Below are positions 24,657 through 33,122 of a stretch of DNA of 64,000 nt, one piece after another. The DNA is taken from positions 558,001-622,000 of the forward strand of contig OZ257140.1 of assembly GCA_965279165.1 (NCBI GenBank), given 5' to 3'. The translations under genes and the position numbers were made by a program. Positions within the stretch are counted from its first letter, which is position 1; every line of letters begins with the position of its first letter. Below the pieces are notes generated by a model that was not told where the DNA came from, ran no database searches, and saw nothing but the letters and a program-made list of their open reading frames with translations. This DNA is from JBAYIE01 sp965279165 (GTDB taxonomy: Bacteria > Bacteroidota > Bacteroidia > UKL13-3).

Positions 24657-25604
24657 TTATACCATAACATCAATCTGGCGATATGATTGCGCCAAAGCCT
24701 TGCCGGTTATGAGGTTGAAGGTATAATCAATTTTTCCAATTCTAACACCTGCCCATCCTACCTGATTGATGGTCACATCCTTACCTTCCGCATTTTTTAC
24801 AACAACAGGTTCAGGTAAAAAGGTATGGGTGTGCCCGCCCAGTATTAAATCAATACCACTAGTTTGTGCGGCCAATTTTAAATCACTTATTTTTTCGGAT
24901 TTATAGCTATAACCTAGGTGGGAAAGACATATCACCAAATCACATTTTTTCCTTTTGCGTAAATACAAGGCAACTTCATTTGCATGGGCTACCGGATCCC
25001 GATAAATAATATTCCCGAATAGTTTATCCGGAACTAATCCTTTAAGTTCAATGCCAATACCAAAAACACCAATCCGAATATCTCCCTTCATAAAAATTTT
25101 ATACGGCTTAATAACATCCTTTAACTTGGTTTTAGAAAAATCATAGTTGGCATTTACAAAAGAAAAGGCTGCATGTGGCAACATCTCCACAATCCCTTCA
25201 ATGCCATTGTCGAAGTCGTGGTTACCAACGGTTACGCAATCATATTGCATGTCGCTCATCAATTTGTATTCAAGTTCGCCCTTGTAATAATTAAAATAAG
25301 GAGTACCCTGAAAAATATCTCCTGCATCCAACAACAACACATGTTCACTTTCCTTTCTGATTTTTGCAATGATTGCTGCTCTTCTTGCTGCACCACCCAT
25401 TCCACTCAACGGACCGCCATCGGTTTCAAATGGTTCAATTCTGCTATGCCAGTCATTTGTATGCAAGATGGTTAAATAGGTTACTTGTGAACTTCCTAAA
25501 ACGTTAAAGGGAGAACCGGCTAACAAACTTAATCCGCCAACTTTAGCAGAAAGCGCTACAAAATCCCTTCGATTTAGCTGCTTATTTTCGGTTGTCATTT
25601 CCAT
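24657..25604 (-). CDS. 5'-nucleotidase-type metallophosphoesterase domain protein
   Basis: The N-terminal (catalytic) half of the UshA/5'-nucleotidase family as a separate 315-residue protein. The dimetal motifs are all present: HTNDWHSRIEP, LLLDAGDIFQG, VGNHDFDNG and LGGHTHTFLPEP. It has a twin-arginine-like signal (NRRDFVALSAKVGGLSLLAG), so it may be exported folded by Tat. The substrate-binding C-terminal domain is made by the gene just upstream, with a 23-base overlap, so the two probably form one enzyme in the periplasm that hydrolyses nucleotides or related phosphoesters. Confidence 0.88.
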   Translation of the reverse strand: MEMTTENKQLNRRDFVALSAKVGGLSLLAGSPFNVLGSSQVTYLTILHTNDWHSRIEPFETDGGPLSGMGGAARRAAIIAKIRKESEHVLLLDAGDIFQGTPYFNYYKGELEYKLMSDMQYDCVTVGNHDFDNGIEGIVEMLPHAAFSFVNANYDFSKTKLKDVIKPYKIFMKGDIRIGVFGIGIELKGLVPDKLFGNIIYRDPVAHANEVALYLRKRKKCDLVICLSHLGYSYKSEKISDLKLAAQTSGIDLILGGHTHTFLPEPVVVKNAEGKDVTINQVGWAGVRIGKIDYTFNLITGKALAQSYRQIDVMV

Positions 25605-26343
25605 TTTCGGTTTTACGGGTTATCCGGCCTTCAATACTCAGATGTAAAGGACTATGTTCTTTCACATACTCCCCTATGGCATTTCGAACCTTATAATTTA
25701 GATCCATCCTATTCAATGGATCTTTAAAACAGAAGGTCTGATCGCCGCCATTCGCAAGATAGTCACTTGTTGCTATCGTATAAATGCTACTGTCTTGCAG
25801 TGAAATACCGTTGATTCTGATATTTATCGATTCTTTATTATTCAATTCACATGTGGCTCCACTCAGCGGCCAACCTTCATTTTCTGCAATTAACTTAAAA
25901 AGCTCTTTTACTTTATAGCCTTTTATCTGTAACAATACTATTTCGTTATCAAACGGCATCATCTCAAATAATTTACCATTGGTGATATTGCCTTTTCCAA
26001 TCGACGCAATTCGGATACCACCATAGTTCAAAACTGAAAAATCAACTTTTAAAGTACTATGTTTAAGAGCGTAATCAAAAACAGCATCAGCAGCCAAGTT
26101 ACATAATGTACCTTCGGGTTTTTCGCGTACCAATAAAAATTCAGTTGTCCCAATTACCTGGTTTATTTCCGCATCCATTTTATTTTTATAAGGCTGGATT
26201 TTCCTTACCATATCCGAATCAACCAAGAGAGAATCTAAACTATTAACTAAAATTTGCGACTTATTCTCTTTTACAATAACCTGTGGTGTTTTGCAGGCAA
26301 ATAGCAAAACAAACAAACCAACTATTGTAGGCAACTTATGCAT
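25582..26343 (-). CDS. 5'-nucleotidase C-terminal domain lipoprotein
   Basis: A 253-residue lipoprotein (lipobox LLFAC, Cys17) that carries only the 5'-nucleotidase C-terminal domain, which binds the nucleoside. Typical segments are NLAADAVFDYAL, VLNYGGIR, GNITNGKLFEMMPFDNEIV and YTIATSDYLANGGDQTF. It precedes and overlaps the gene for the catalytic domain, so gene order is C-terminal domain first. This rules out a simple frameshift of one long gene. The membrane anchor may hold the pair at the envelope. Confidence 0.85.
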   Translation of the reverse strand: MHKLPTIVGLFVLLFACKTPQVIVKENKSQILVNSLDSLLVDSDMVRKIQPYKNKMDAEINQVIGTTEFLLVREKPEGTLCNLAADAVFDYALKHSTLKVDFSVLNYGGIRIASIGKGNITNGKLFEMMPFDNEIVLLQIKGYKVKELFKLIAENEGWPLSGATCELNNKESINIRINGISLQDSSIYTIATSDYLANGGDQTFCFKDPLNRMDLNYKVRNAIGEYVKEHSPLHLSIEGRITRKTENGNDNRK

Positions 26344-26358
26344 GTTTATTTTTTAAAT

Positions 26359-26631
26359 TCAACGGCTATTGTGCGCCATTAATCCATCTTTGGTTGCCAG
26401 GTAATAATAAGCATGCATATTATCTGAATCATACATATAACTCCTTATATACTCAGCTTTATTTTCGTCCCATTGCATTGGCACAACCATCTTTCGGTCG
26501 ATCAGTTTTTTAAGCACATCGCTAACAATGGCAGGTTTCTCCTTACATTCTTCTAAAATGTGGGCAAATGGCTCCACAAAATAAATAGCATTTAAAATAT
26601 CAAATTCTATATCGCTTAACCCATTCTCCAT
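26359..26631 (-). CDS. Small protein of unknown function, possible winged helix
   Basis: A 90-residue acidic protein (MENGLSDIEFDILNAIYF...). The sequence has the look of a small winged-helix domain: helices around DILNAIYFVEPFAHILEE and SDVLKKLIDRKMVV, then a strand-rich end AYYYLATKDGLMAHN. I do not recognise a family. The ATG at 26631 was taken; the longer reading needs a TTG inside the glycosyltransferase gene. It starts five bases after that gene's stop and is probably the third member of the flippase-GT2 operon. Confidence 0.6.
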   Translation of the reverse strand: MENGLSDIEFDILNAIYFVEPFAHILEECKEKPAIVSDVLKKLIDRKMVVPMQWDENKAEYIRSYMYDSDNMHAYYYLATKDGLMAHNSR

Positions 26632-26636
26632 TGTCC

Positions 26637-27779
26637 TTACTTTAAATTTCTTCCCTTCCAATTATAACTTCCAGAGTTAGCCCAAATACCAATTATCAAA
26701 ACATACAATATATGGAATATTTCGGCAAGAGGTAAATATACCAAATATCTGCGTTTTTTTAAAAACGCAAGCACCAAGTATAAAAATAATCCTTCTACCA
26801 CTGTCTTTATGGTTAACATCATTAAACCATGCATAGGAGCAAAAATAAGATGGAACAAAATTCCTGCATTAAATAAATAAGCACCTATTAAAATTACGGT
26901 TATGTATCTGTTTTCGTATTTGGTACTTTTGGATACCCACCTACGGCGTTGGTCGGCCAATTGCTGCAAGGAAGTATTTGCAGAGGTATGTACTATTGCT
27001 TCCCGATTTAAAAGAAAATGAACCTCATTGGGATAATATTTAAATATTTTATGCATTAAAAACTCATCGTCACCACTGGCAATACCATCGTTACCTGAAT
27101 AACCGTTTACTTCATTAAAAACATGTTTACTAAAAATCAAATTTGCAGCACTGCACATATTCGGGTTCTTCAATTCGATTGCTGCACCTCCGATCCCGAC
27201 AAGACCGGCAAATTCAAGGGATTGCAATTTTTGAAATATCGTATCGGCTTTAAATGCCACAGGTGCATACACTAATTTCGACTTTTTATGATTGATAAAA
27301 CTATTAATGGTAAGCAACCATTTCGTTCCACGTTCGCAATCTGCATCGGTTAAAATAATGTAATCGAATTTAGCATGTTTAATTCCATAAGTAATCGCCG
27401 CTTTTTTATACTTTCTTTCTTCTTTGCTATCTTTCATATCCAATAATTGAACCTGCATCCCGGTGCGCTGAACAAATGCATTTACAATCTTGGATGTATC
27501 ATCCGTTGAGTGATCATCGAGTACGATTATCTCAAATTTATCTGCCGGATAATGTTGGTCGGCAATATCCTGTAAACATTTTCCTATTAATATTTCCTCA
27601 TTTCTGGCAGGAATTAGAATGGTAAACCCAAAATAAGTAGTACTTCCGTTTTCCTCATCCGGATGAAAATAATCCATTCGCAACCAACCGATGGTATAAG
27701 CAGCAATTAATAAAACATAGGCAAATAAAAGTATCCAAGTAAACCAGTTAATCCATTCCACTAGGATGCCCTCCTCCAT
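26637..27779 (-). CDS. Membrane-bound family 2 glycosyltransferase
   Basis: A 380-residue processive-type GT2: one N-terminal membrane helix, the GT-A domain with ILIPARNEEILIGKCL, VLDDHSTDDTS and LTDADCERG (the DxD-like metal site), the QxxRW motif as QRRRWVSKS, and three C-terminal helices. It would transfer a sugar from a nucleotide donor to a lipid or growing polymer at the cytoplasmic membrane face. It overlaps the preceding flippase-like gene by 19 bases, so the pair probably makes and moves one lipid-linked glycan. The product is unknown. Confidence 0.88.
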   Translation of the reverse strand: MEEGILVEWINWFTWILLFAYVLLIAAYTIGWLRMDYFHPDEENGSTTYFGFTILIPARNEEILIGKCLQDIADQHYPADKFEIIVLDDHSTDDTSKIVNAFVQRTGMQVQLLDMKDSKEERKYKKAAITYGIKHAKFDYIILTDADCERGTKWLLTINSFINHKKSKLVYAPVAFKADTIFQKLQSLEFAGLVGIGGAAIELKNPNMCSAANLIFSKHVFNEVNGYSGNDGIASGDDEFLMHKIFKYYPNEVHFLLNREAIVHTSANTSLQQLADQRRRWVSKSTKYENRYITVILIGAYLFNAGILFHLIFAPMHGLMMLTIKTVVEGLFLYLVLAFLKKRRYLVYLPLAEIFHILYVLIIGIWANSGSYNWKGRNLK

Positions 27780-28717
27780 TTGGTTATAAAATACAAACCT
27801 ACCATACCGGGTAATAAAATATTAATTATCCAAACCGAATAAGTCATTAACAATACCGCACTTGCCTGATCGGTATATAGACCAAAAAGCCACAAGGCAC
27901 TTGCTCCTCGCATGCCAATATCCAACAAAATAAACGAAGGCACAAAAGCCTGGATAAAAAGTGCGGCACACACACACATGATTGTTTCTTCGATACCAAT
28001 ATGAATATGATAGAATTTGACAAGTAAAATATATTGAATTACAAATACTGCATACCGCAAAAAAGAAATGGTTAACACCTGCAGTAATTCCGATCGTGTA
28101 TATCCAATAAACACATCAAGGTATTGTTTAATCCCTGTTTTTTTTGTGATGCGACCTATCCAGTGAATATTTAAATACCCAACCACCGAAACGATAACCA
28201 GAACCATCAAAATGCCGTAATACATTCCTGCCAACCCGGAGGATATGATATTCCTTTTTTCTGATAACCAGATTACCGCAAACAAACCATACCCAAGTGT
28301 CATCATTACCTGGGCAGTATGTCCAATTACCGAAACCAGTGAACCCTTTATTTTGCTTATTTGTTTAAGATGAATAATTCGACCTACAAAATTTCCAATC
28401 TGATTAGGCGTTATCATCCCAAGTGCCACCCCCGAAAGTACACCAACAATTGCTTGTTTAAAACTCATTAACTCCTTTTTATTAACAAGCAAACGCCATT
28501 TCGAAGATTCAAGTAACCAGTTTACTCCCGCCAGTAATACTACCAAAATAAAAAATAGTACGGTAGGAAACGAGGTATCAAAATCAAAACCGACATACAA
28601 TGATTTTAAATGATACGCATAAAATAATTTATAGAAAACAAAGCCGAATGTCACCAATACCAGAATCAACTTTATGATGTTGAGAAGTTTATTCGTAAAT
28701 GGCGATTTCTGAATCAA
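27761..28717 (-). CDS. Flippase-like (LPG synthase TM region/UPF0104) membrane protein
   Basis: A polytopic protein with about eight helices, of the family related to the membrane part of lysyl-phosphatidylglycerol synthase and archaeal AglD. Landmarks are WRLLVNKKELMSFKQAIVG, VALGMITPNQIGNFVGRI and SVIGHTAQVMMTLGYGL. The frame has no ATG at its start. TTG at 28717 is preferred because the alternative TTG at 28777 would overlap the divergent ruvC start. Probably works with the following GT2 gene in envelope glycan assembly. Confidence 0.82.
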   Translation of the reverse strand: MIQKSPFTNKLLNIIKLILVLVTFGFVFYKLFYAYHLKSLYVGFDFDTSFPTVLFFILVVLLAGVNWLLESSKWRLLVNKKELMSFKQAIVGVLSGVALGMITPNQIGNFVGRIIHLKQISKIKGSLVSVIGHTAQVMMTLGYGLFAVIWLSEKRNIISSGLAGMYYGILMVLVIVSVVGYLNIHWIGRITKKTGIKQYLDVFIGYTRSELLQVLTISFLRYAVFVIQYILLVKFYHIHIGIEETIMCVCAALFIQAFVPSFILLDIGMRGASALWLFGLYTDQASAVLLMTYSVWIINILLPGMVGLYFITKWRRAS

Positions 28718-28770
28718 TGCTTTGTATAAATTGCGTGAACGAAAATATCGTTTACTTTCTACAAAACACA

Positions 28771-29349
28771 ATGGCAATCCTGAACAAATTAAAAAGTTTC
28801 GATAAAATAATTCTTGGTATCGATCCCGGAACCATTGTAATGGGTTATGGATTAATTGGAATTGTAGGTAAAGAAGCAGAAATAATCAGTCTGGGTGTGG
28901 TTAAACTAAACAAAGACGACGACCATACGCTGCGCTTAAAAAGAATCTTCGAAAGAACTATTTCTTTAATTGAACAATATAATCCCGACGAACTTTCCAT
29001 TGAAGCTCCATTTTTTGGAAAAAATGTACAATCGATGCTCAAACTTGGAAGAGCACAAGGAGTTGCCATTGCTGCCGCACTTAGCAGAGAACTTGCCATT
29101 TTTGAATATTCGCCTAAAAAAATAAAGATGGCAATAACCGGCAACGGTAATGCTTCCAAAGAACAAGTATCTGCTATGCTGCAACGAATTCTAAAATTTA
29201 AAGAAACTCCGGAATTTTTAGATGCAACGGATGGTTTAGGAGCCGCATATTGTCATTTCCTTCAAAACAACCACGGCTCTAATACGGAGAAGAAATTTAA
29301 TTCCTGGAAATCATTTGCAAATGCCAATCCCGGAAAGGTGAAGAAATAG
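28771..29349 (+). CDS. ruvC: Crossover junction endodeoxyribonuclease RuvC
   Basis: Resolves Holliday junctions with RuvAB. The RNase H-like fold shows the catalytic acidic residues in ILGIDPGTIVMGYGL, LSIEAPFFGKNVQS and ATDGLGAAYCH. 192 residues; the C-terminus extends a little past the usual end. The ATG at 28771 was chosen; an upstream TTG at 28699 would run into the divergent flippase gene. The stop codon opens directly into a block of GGGGTAAG repeats. Confidence 0.94.
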   Translation: MAILNKLKSFDKIILGIDPGTIVMGYGLIGIVGKEAEIISLGVVKLNKDDDHTLRLKRIFERTISLIEQYNPDELSIEAPFFGKNVQSMLKLGRAQGVAIAAALSRELAIFEYSPKKIKMAITGNGNASKEQVSAMLQRILKFKETPEFLDATDGLGAAYCHFLQNNHGSNTEKKFNSWKSFANANPGKVKK

Positions 29350-29577
29350 GGGTAAGGGGTGAGGGGTGAGTAGTTAGGGGTAAGTAATTAGGGGTAAGTA
29401 ATTAGGGATTATGGGTAAGTAGTTAAGGATTAGGAATAACAAGAAAGATTTTTGATTAGGGGGCAGAAGTTGTTAACCAAAAGTTTCACTCCCGACATAC
29501 TCAAACACAATGTACCAAAACACTTAGTACCAAAACACATATACTAAAACACTTAGTACTTAAACACTAAGTACTAA
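29350..29577. repeat. Convergent gap filled with two tandem repeat families
   Basis: First block 29346-29440: imperfect copies of GTAAGTAATTAGGG. Second block 29508-29577: imperfect copies of ACCAAAACACTTAGT. Between them is a non-repetitive stretch of about 70 bases. No ORF, tRNA or clear terminator is visible. Confidence 0.85.
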
Positions 29578-30267
29578 CTAATCCCTTCTCCCCATCAACA
29601 TCATTACCCAATACAACAAGGATGCAATGGCTGATAATGCCGCAACAACATAAGTCATGGCTGCCCATTTTAAAGCATCTTTTGCCATACCTTCTTCGTC
29701 GTGCATCACAATTCCTTTTGTGGTTAACCAGGCAAGTGCCCTGTTGCTGGCATCAAATTCAACCGGTAATGTAACTACCGAAAATAAAGTAATAACTGCC
29801 TGACAAGCAATAATGGTTAACAAAACTATTTCGAAAGGAAATGCCTTGAACAAAAACATCCCTCCAAACATCATCACCATGATAATGATATTTAATATAC
29901 GTGCACTAGCATTTTGAATTGGAACCATGGCGGATCTGAATTTCAACATGGAATAAGCTTGAGCATGTTGCACGGCATGTCCACATTCGTGTGCTGCAAT
30001 AGCAGCTGCTGTCACATTTCTGCCATGGTAAATATCTCTGCTAAGATTTACCGTTTTTTCCATAGGATTATAATGATCGGTTAACTGACCTTCTGCCGTT
30101 ATGACACGAACGTCATTGATTCCATTGTCACGAAGCATTTGTTCTGCAATTTCGGCACCGCTTAAATCATGGCGTAAAACTACCTCCGAATACTTCTTAA
30201 TCTTCCCTTTAAACCTCCAGCTAACAGCCAGACTCAATATGGCAAATACAATAAATATAAACAGCAT
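29578..30267 (-). CDS. YugP-type membrane zinc metallopeptidase
   Basis: A 229-residue membrane protein of the zinc peptidase 2 family. An N-terminal helix is followed by GAEIAEQMLRDNGI, the zinc motif HECGH in AIAAHECGHAVQHAQ, and then two or three helices. The active site would face the cytoplasm or membrane; substrates are unknown. Length is normal. It stands alone between the repeat-filled gap and a small membrane protein gene. Confidence 0.88.
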   Translation of the reverse strand: MLFIFIVFAILSLAVSWRFKGKIKKYSEVVLRHDLSGAEIAEQMLRDNGINDVRVITAEGQLTDHYNPMEKTVNLSRDIYHGRNVTAAAIAAHECGHAVQHAQAYSMLKFRSAMVPIQNASARILNIIIMVMMFGGMFLFKAFPFEIVLLTIIACQAVITLFSVVTLPVEFDASNRALAWLTTKGIVMHDEEGMAKDALKWAAMTYVVAALSAIASLLYWVMMLMGRRD

Positions 30268-30315
30268 AAATTATTTAATTAATAGATAGTACAATTTCAA
30301 GATTCGTACCAGATT

Positions 30316-30480
30316 TTACAGTACAAAAAATTTAATCACTAAAAAAACCAAAGCGACCAAAAACATCACAATCGATATTTTATTGATTCCATGCATGAGT
30401 TTTAAGTTAACCGATGCGGTTTCTCCCGATTCACTTTTCTTCCAAAAAGTGAGGTACGACATAAATTTTTTCCAAATCAT
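30316..30480 (-). CDS. Small membrane protein, DUF6728-like
   Basis: A 54-residue protein: a basic start (MIWKKFMSYLTFWKK), a loop, then NLKLMHGINKISIVMF and one membrane helix. The MHGINKIS run resembles a small Bacteroidota family I know as DUF6728 (from memory). The ATG at 30480 was chosen over a TTG at 30537, because a promoter-like TACCTTCG lies five bases before it and family members begin near here. The function is unknown. Confidence 0.55.
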   Translation of the reverse strand: MIWKKFMSYLTFWKKSESGETASVNLKLMHGINKISIVMFLVALVFLVIKFFVL

Positions 30481-30485
30481 GACCA

Positions 30486-30493
30486 CGAAGGTA
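30486..30493 (-). promoter_or_regulatory. -7 element five bases before the DUF6728-like gene
   Basis: TACCTTCG on the minus strand, one base from TAnnTTTG, ends five bases before the ATG at 30480. Confidence 0.4.
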
Positions 30494-30545
30494 AAGCTAA
30501 AAATGATAATTAAACCAAAATTATTTATAAGTGACAAAAATAATT

Positions 30546-30561
30546 TTTAGATTTGTCTAAA
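30546..30561. promoter_or_regulatory. Palindromic operator before the DtxR/MntR-type gene
   Basis: TTTAGA-TTTG-TCTAAA, a perfect 6-bp inverted repeat with 4-base spacer, ends five bases before the TATTTTTG element. It resembles the TTTAG...CTAAA half sites of DtxR/MntR-type regulators and lies where it would block RNA polymerase. Autoregulation of the regulator-transporter operon by Mn or Fe is the likely meaning (inference). Confidence 0.55.
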
Positions 30562-30566
30562 TTTAC

Positions 30567-30574
30567 TATTTTTG
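30567..30574 (+). promoter_or_regulatory. -7 element five bases before the DtxR/MntR-type gene
   Basis: TATTTTTG, an exact TAnnTTTG match, ends five bases before the ATG at 30580. Confidence 0.5.
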
Positions 30575-30579
30575 CCCCC

Positions 30580-31239
30580 ATGTATTCCTTTACAGAAGAA
30601 AATTATATAAAAGCCATCTACAAACTGCATGAGCAAAGTTTGGAAAGTGTAACTACCAATTCGATTGCCGAAATCTTGCAAACCAAAGCTGCTTCGGTTA
30701 CCGATATGTTGCAAAAACTTTCGAACAAAAAACTGCTTAAATACGAAAAGTATAAAGGCGTTTTATTAACCGATAAGGGTCGAAAAATCGCTATTGAAAT
30801 TATTCGAAAACATCGTTTATGGGAAACTTTTTTATTCGATAAATTGCAATTCGGATGGGATGAAGTACATGAAATAGCAGAACAATTGGAACATATCCAA
30901 TCCGAAAATCTGGTAAATAAACTGGATGATTTTTTAGGCAATCCTACACACGACCCTCATGGTGATCCGATTCCCGACCGACAAGGTGAAATAAGAAAAT
31001 CGAACTTAATGTTATTAAGTAACCTTTCTGTCGGAGTTAAATCAGTGATGTCGGGCGTTGTTGATCATGGTTCCCTGTTCTTACAGCACCTCGACAAATT
31101 GAATATCAAACTCGGAAAAACTTTTGAGATAATTGAAATTAGTGCCTACGATGGTTCGCTCAAGGTTAAGGCAGATGGCAAAAACATGGAGATGAGTAAA
31201 GATGTGGCGAAAAATATCCTAGTTAAAATGGTGAACTAA
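30580..31239 (+). CDS. DtxR/MntR-family metal-dependent transcriptional regulator
   Basis: A 219-residue repressor. The winged helix comes first (EENYIKAIYKL, AEILQTKAASVTDMLQKLSNKKLL), then the dimerisation/metal domain with RKHRLWETFLFDKL, EVHEIAEQLEHIQSE and PTHDPHGDPIP, and a C-terminal SH3-like FeoA-type domain. Conserved His/Glu/Asp residues for metal binding are present. The ATG at 30580 follows the promoter. The Nramp transporter begins two bases after its stop, so it most likely controls manganese (or iron) uptake through the palindrome upstream. Confidence 0.9.
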   Translation: MYSFTEENYIKAIYKLHEQSLESVTTNSIAEILQTKAASVTDMLQKLSNKKLLKYEKYKGVLLTDKGRKIAIEIIRKHRLWETFLFDKLQFGWDEVHEIAEQLEHIQSENLVNKLDDFLGNPTHDPHGDPIPDRQGEIRKSNLMLLSNLSVGVKSVMSGVVDHGSLFLQHLDKLNIKLGKTFEIIEISAYDGSLKVKADGKNMEMSKDVAKNILVKMVN

Positions 31240-31241
31240 CC

Positions 31242-33119
31242 ATGAGAAAACAAGATACAAAATCGTTAAGTGAAGTAAATGCTAGTGTAGAAACCGGAAA
31301 AGGGAAAAATTTCTTCCGTACTTTATTTGCATTTTTTGGTCCGGCTTACTTGGTAAGTGTTGGTTATATGGATCCCGGCAATTGGGCAACTGATATCGCA
31401 GGAGGCAGTCAGTTTGGCTATAAACTGATTTGGATTCTGTTGATGAGCAACCTTATGGCATTGTTGTTACAAAGTTTGGCTGCCCGCTTAGGTGTTGTTA
31501 AGGGATTGGATTTAGCACAAGCATCACGCCTTAGATATCCTTCTTGGGTAAATATTTCGTTATATGTGTTTGCAGAGATTGCTATTGCAGCTTGCGACCT
31601 TGCTGAAATAATTGGAATGGCAATTGGATTAAATTTACTTTTCGGACTGCCATTAGTTGCAGGGGTAATAATCACCGCATTTGATACCTTTATACTTTTA
31701 CTACTGCTCAATAAAGGCATCCGTAAAATGGAGGCTTTTATCATTTCTTTGGTTGCTATCATTGGCATTTCCTTTTTGCTCGAAATGCTTATAGTCCAAC
31801 CCGCTATTTCAGATATACTTCCGGGTTTTATTCCAACATCATTAAACCATAATGCCTTATATATTGCCATTGGAATTATAGGTGCAACAGTAATGCCGCA
31901 CAATTTATATTTGCATTCGGCTTTGGTACAAACACGTAAATTTTCACGCGATGATGAAGGAATTCGAAAAGCCATTAAATTTAATATCCTCGACTCAACC
32001 ATTGCATTGAATTTGGCCTTTTTTGTAAATGCTGCTATCTTAATTTTGGCCGCCTCTGCTTTCTATAAAAATGGTTTGTATACAGTTGCAAGTATTGAAG
32101 ATGCCCATTTATTGCTGAGTAATATCTTTGGTAATCTTGCCCCTGCATTATTTGCATTGGCATTGATAGCTGCCGGACAAAGCTCAACCATCACCGGTAC
32201 ACTTGCCGGACAAATTGTTATGGAGGGCTACTTGAATTTGCGTATCAGTCCATGGATACGGAGATTAATTACCCGTTTATTTGCCATCATTCCTGCCCTC
32301 TTTACTATTTTGTATTTAGGGGAAGATAAGTTAGGCGAATTACTCGTATTAAGCCAGGTTGTATTAAGTATTCAACTGGGATTTGCTATCATTCCGTTAA
32401 TCCATTTTGTATCAAGCGAAGAATTAATGGGCAAATTTAAAATTGGAAGATTGACAAAAATAGGAGCCTGGATTATTGCAACCGTAATTGTAGGATTAAA
32501 TATTCGTTTAATATTTGAAGAACTTCAAACCTTTTTCAATTACCTTGGTGAAGCTAATTTTTTTATTAAAATGCTAACTCTTTTGGTTGTAACATTTGCT
32601 GCTGCCTTATTGGTGTATATTGTGATAGAGCCATATTTAAAACATATCAGAAAAAAGAAAGTAAAAGCACCACATGGCGATGCAATGGTTTTGGATCAAA
32701 TCAACACTCCCGTTTACAAACATATTGCCTTAACTGTTGATTTTTCGGGACACGATAAGAAAACAATCGAACATGCTTTAATGCTGGGTGGTAAAAACGC
32801 CTCCTATTTAATTATCCATGTTGTTGAATCTGCCGGAGCAATTCGTTCCGGGTCAGATATTATGGATATGGAATCAAAACTCGATAACGAAAACCTGCAA
32901 CGCTATCAGCATGATTTACAAAAATTGGGGTACGAGGTAAACATTGAATTAGGTTTTGGTAAATCATCCCATATAGTTTCACGGATTATAAACCAAAGTA
33001 ATGTTGATATTGTGGTAATGGGCGCACACGGCCATAAAGGTTTTAAAGATTTCATCTTTGGCTCAACTGTTGAACAAGTTCGACACAATGTAAAAATTCC
33101 TGTATTCATTGTAAAATAG
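31242..33119 (+). CDS. mntH: Nramp-family Mn/Fe transporter with C-terminal universal stress domain
   Basis: A 625-residue protein. Residues 1-460 form the Nramp transporter with the metal-site motifs DPGNWATDIAGG in helix 1 and MPHNLYLHSALVQTR in helix 6. From about 490 a cytosolic UspA domain follows with the ATP-binding pattern GAHGHKGFKDFIFGSTVEQV. Proton-driven uptake of Mn(II) or Fe(II) is the family role; the Usp part may sense ATP and modulate transport (inference). It directly follows the DtxR/MntR-type regulator. Confidence 0.93.
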   Translation: MRKQDTKSLSEVNASVETGKGKNFFRTLFAFFGPAYLVSVGYMDPGNWATDIAGGSQFGYKLIWILLMSNLMALLLQSLAARLGVVKGLDLAQASRLRYPSWVNISLYVFAEIAIAACDLAEIIGMAIGLNLLFGLPLVAGVIITAFDTFILLLLLNKGIRKMEAFIISLVAIIGISFLLEMLIVQPAISDILPGFIPTSLNHNALYIAIGIIGATVMPHNLYLHSALVQTRKFSRDDEGIRKAIKFNILDSTIALNLAFFVNAAILILAASAFYKNGLYTVASIEDAHLLLSNIFGNLAPALFALALIAAGQSSTITGTLAGQIVMEGYLNLRISPWIRRLITRLFAIIPALFTILYLGEDKLGELLVLSQVVLSIQLGFAIIPLIHFVSSEELMGKFKIGRLTKIGAWIIATVIVGLNIRLIFEELQTFFNYLGEANFFIKMLTLLVVTFAAALLVYIVIEPYLKHIRKKKVKAPHGDAMVLDQINTPVYKHIALTVDFSGHDKKTIEHALMLGGKNASYLIIHVVESAGAIRSGSDIMDMESKLDNENLQRYQHDLQKLGYEVNIELGFGKSSHIVSRIINQSNVDIVVMGAHGHKGFKDFIFGSTVEQVRHNVKIPVFIVK

Positions 33120-33122
33120 AAA

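Noticed and set aside
24657..26343. Frameshifted single 5'-nucleotidase gene
   Set aside because: The domain order is reversed between genes and each has its own signal peptide, so they are two true genes.
31418..32002. 194-codon open frame antisense to mntH
   Set aside because: Shadow of the Nramp coding sequence; no homology pattern.
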